Shown piece after piece: positions 63,290 to 64,000 of a stretch of DNA of 64,000 bases. The notes below the pieces were generated by a model. It saw only the letters and a list, made by a program, of their open reading frames with translations, did not search any database and was not told the DNA's origin. Positions within the stretch are counted from its first letter, which is position 1, and each line of letters opens with the position of its first letter. The position numbers and the translations under genes were made by a program. This DNA comes from Frigoribacterium sp. CG_9.8 (GTDB lineage: Bacteria > Actinomycetota > Actinomycetes > Actinomycetales > Microbacteriaceae): the NCBI RefSeq assembly GCF_015751965.1, contig NZ_JADOVH010000006.1, positions 62,001-126,000 on the forward strand, read 5' to 3'.

Positions 63290-64000
63290 TCAGGATGTGC
63301 GGAAGGTGACGCGCTCGCAGAGCAGCGCAGTATGCCTGCCCGCGACGCGGGTGAGCACGAGTGTCGCGGAGGCTGGGCCGTGAAGTGAGAGTTTCTTGCG
63401 GAACATCGCGGGGTCGATATCCACTCCACGCTTCTTGATCTCTAGCGAGCCGATGCCTCGGGCGGCCAGCTCCTTGCGCAGCCGCCGTTCGTCGAGCGGG
63501 AAGCTCTCGATCACGCGGAAGCATGCGGCGAAGGGCGTCTCGATCGCTTCGTCCGAGGTGAGGTAGGCGATACCGTCGCTCAGCATCATCGCCCCGATGC
63601 GGCGGCCGAGGTCGCCGATCAATCGGGAGCGGATGACCGCGCCATCGGGCTCGTACAGGTAGCTGCCGAGCGTGCCGGTCTCGACATCCGCACTGTCTTC
63701 TGCCGAGGTGAGTTCGGCCATGCCGTGCTCACCGATCACCAGGGCAGACCGGCGAATGCCCGGGCGGGCCAGCACGCCGAACCAGAGCCCGAGTTCGACG
63801 ACATCACGGTCGACCGACACCCACTGGGCTTCCGCCTCGGCGGGGATCAGGTCACGGTCGATTCCCGGGCCGAGCTTGATGCCGGCGGGGAGGCGGTCGG
63901 CGATCCCGAAGGCGGTCTCGAGGGTTGGCGAATAGTCTGCCGGGTCTGACAGCCGCACCGTGTTCTGGTGGCCGGTGGTGCGGCGGGCAGGATCGAGATA
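63290..64000 (-). CDS. SAM-dependent methyltransferase with THUMP-like domain, C-terminal part
   Basis: Only the last ~236 codons are here; the gene continues past the right edge. The fragment begins YLDPARRT, the end of the Rossmann core of a class I methyltransferase. A C-terminal domain follows that matches the THUMP-like domain of this family (SLEIKKRGVDIDPAMFRKKLSL near the end). The family probably modifies RNA, but the substrate is unknown. The first visible in-frame GTG (63956-63958) is internal and not the true start. Confidence 0.75.
   Translation of the reverse strand, partial: YLDPARRTTGHQNTVRLSDPADYSPTLETAFGIADRLPAGIKLGPGIDRDLIPAEAEAQWVSVDRDVVELGLWFGVLARPGIRRSALVIGEHGMAELTSAEDSADVETGTLGSYLYEPDGAVIRSRLIGDLGRRIGAMMLSDGIAYLTSDEAIETPFAACFRVIESFPLDERRLRKELAARGIGSLEIKKRGVDIDPAMFRKKLSLHGPASATLVLTRVAGRHTALLCERVTFRTS

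Overview
This window comes from a high-GC Gram-positive bacterium, most likely an actinobacterium of the family Microbacteriaceae. The evidence is the GC-rich coding sequence, the rpoB/rpoC and S10-spc-alpha gene orders, and the absence of rpsN and rpsD from their usual operon places. Other supporting traits are the many GTG and TTG starts, the low-complexity Ala/Lys/Glu tails on several ribosomal proteins, and actinobacteria-restricted families (DUF4916-type NUDIX, CGNR regulator, DUF1684). The genus is not determined. No tRNA, rRNA, CRISPR array, prophage or insertion sequence was recognised.

Layout. 1-10531 is an assortment of accessory and housekeeping genes: the 5' end of an Lhr-type helicase, a NUDIX protein, a DEAD-box RNA helicase with an RGG-like tail, DUF1684, two SRPBCC proteins, DUF427, a CGNR regulator next to a palindrome, a SprT-like protein, a TPR-like protein, a PQQ-type sugar dehydrogenase lipoprotein, a spermidine-synthase-like protein, truncated haemoglobin, and an RCC1/Ig-like surface protein broken by a stop codon. 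10741-18428 is the rpoB-rpoC unit with a promoter, a structured leader and a strong terminator. 18596-24849 is a decayed type IV pilus locus. In it a pilB 5' part is fused in frame to the 3' end of another gene, the PilX-like pilin is frameshifted, and an intact prepilin peptidase and PilM/N/O-like genes follow. 24915-26365 holds two membrane proteins. 26406-31138 is the str operon (rpsL, rpsG, fusA, tuf). 31206-32940 holds a type IB topoisomerase and a YoaK-family membrane protein.

32976-49649 is a long ribosomal protein block: S10 operon (rpsJ to rpsQ), spc operon (rplN to secY, adk, map), and alpha operon (infA, rpmJ, rpsM, rpsK, rpoA, rplQ). 49680-51834 holds a 19-bp inverted repeat, a G-rich octamer array and a membrane acyltransferase. 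truA, rplM and rpsI follow. 54067-58789 carries amino-sugar and cofactor genes (glmM, coaA, glmS, acpS). 58786-62579 is an overlapping run of alr, tsaE, tsaB, rimI and tsaD. A small membrane protein and the 3' part of a THUMP-like methyltransferase close the window.

Most of the window is core machinery, and I found no convincing new multi-gene system. The points that deserve a second look are the pilB deletion-fusion with a second lesion next door, the nonsense-split RCC1 gene, and the mRNA leader structures in rpoB, str, S10, spc, secY, rpoA and rplM, several of them with mutually exclusive pairings. Three palindromes in divergent or upstream regions and the repeats behind rplQ are also listed.
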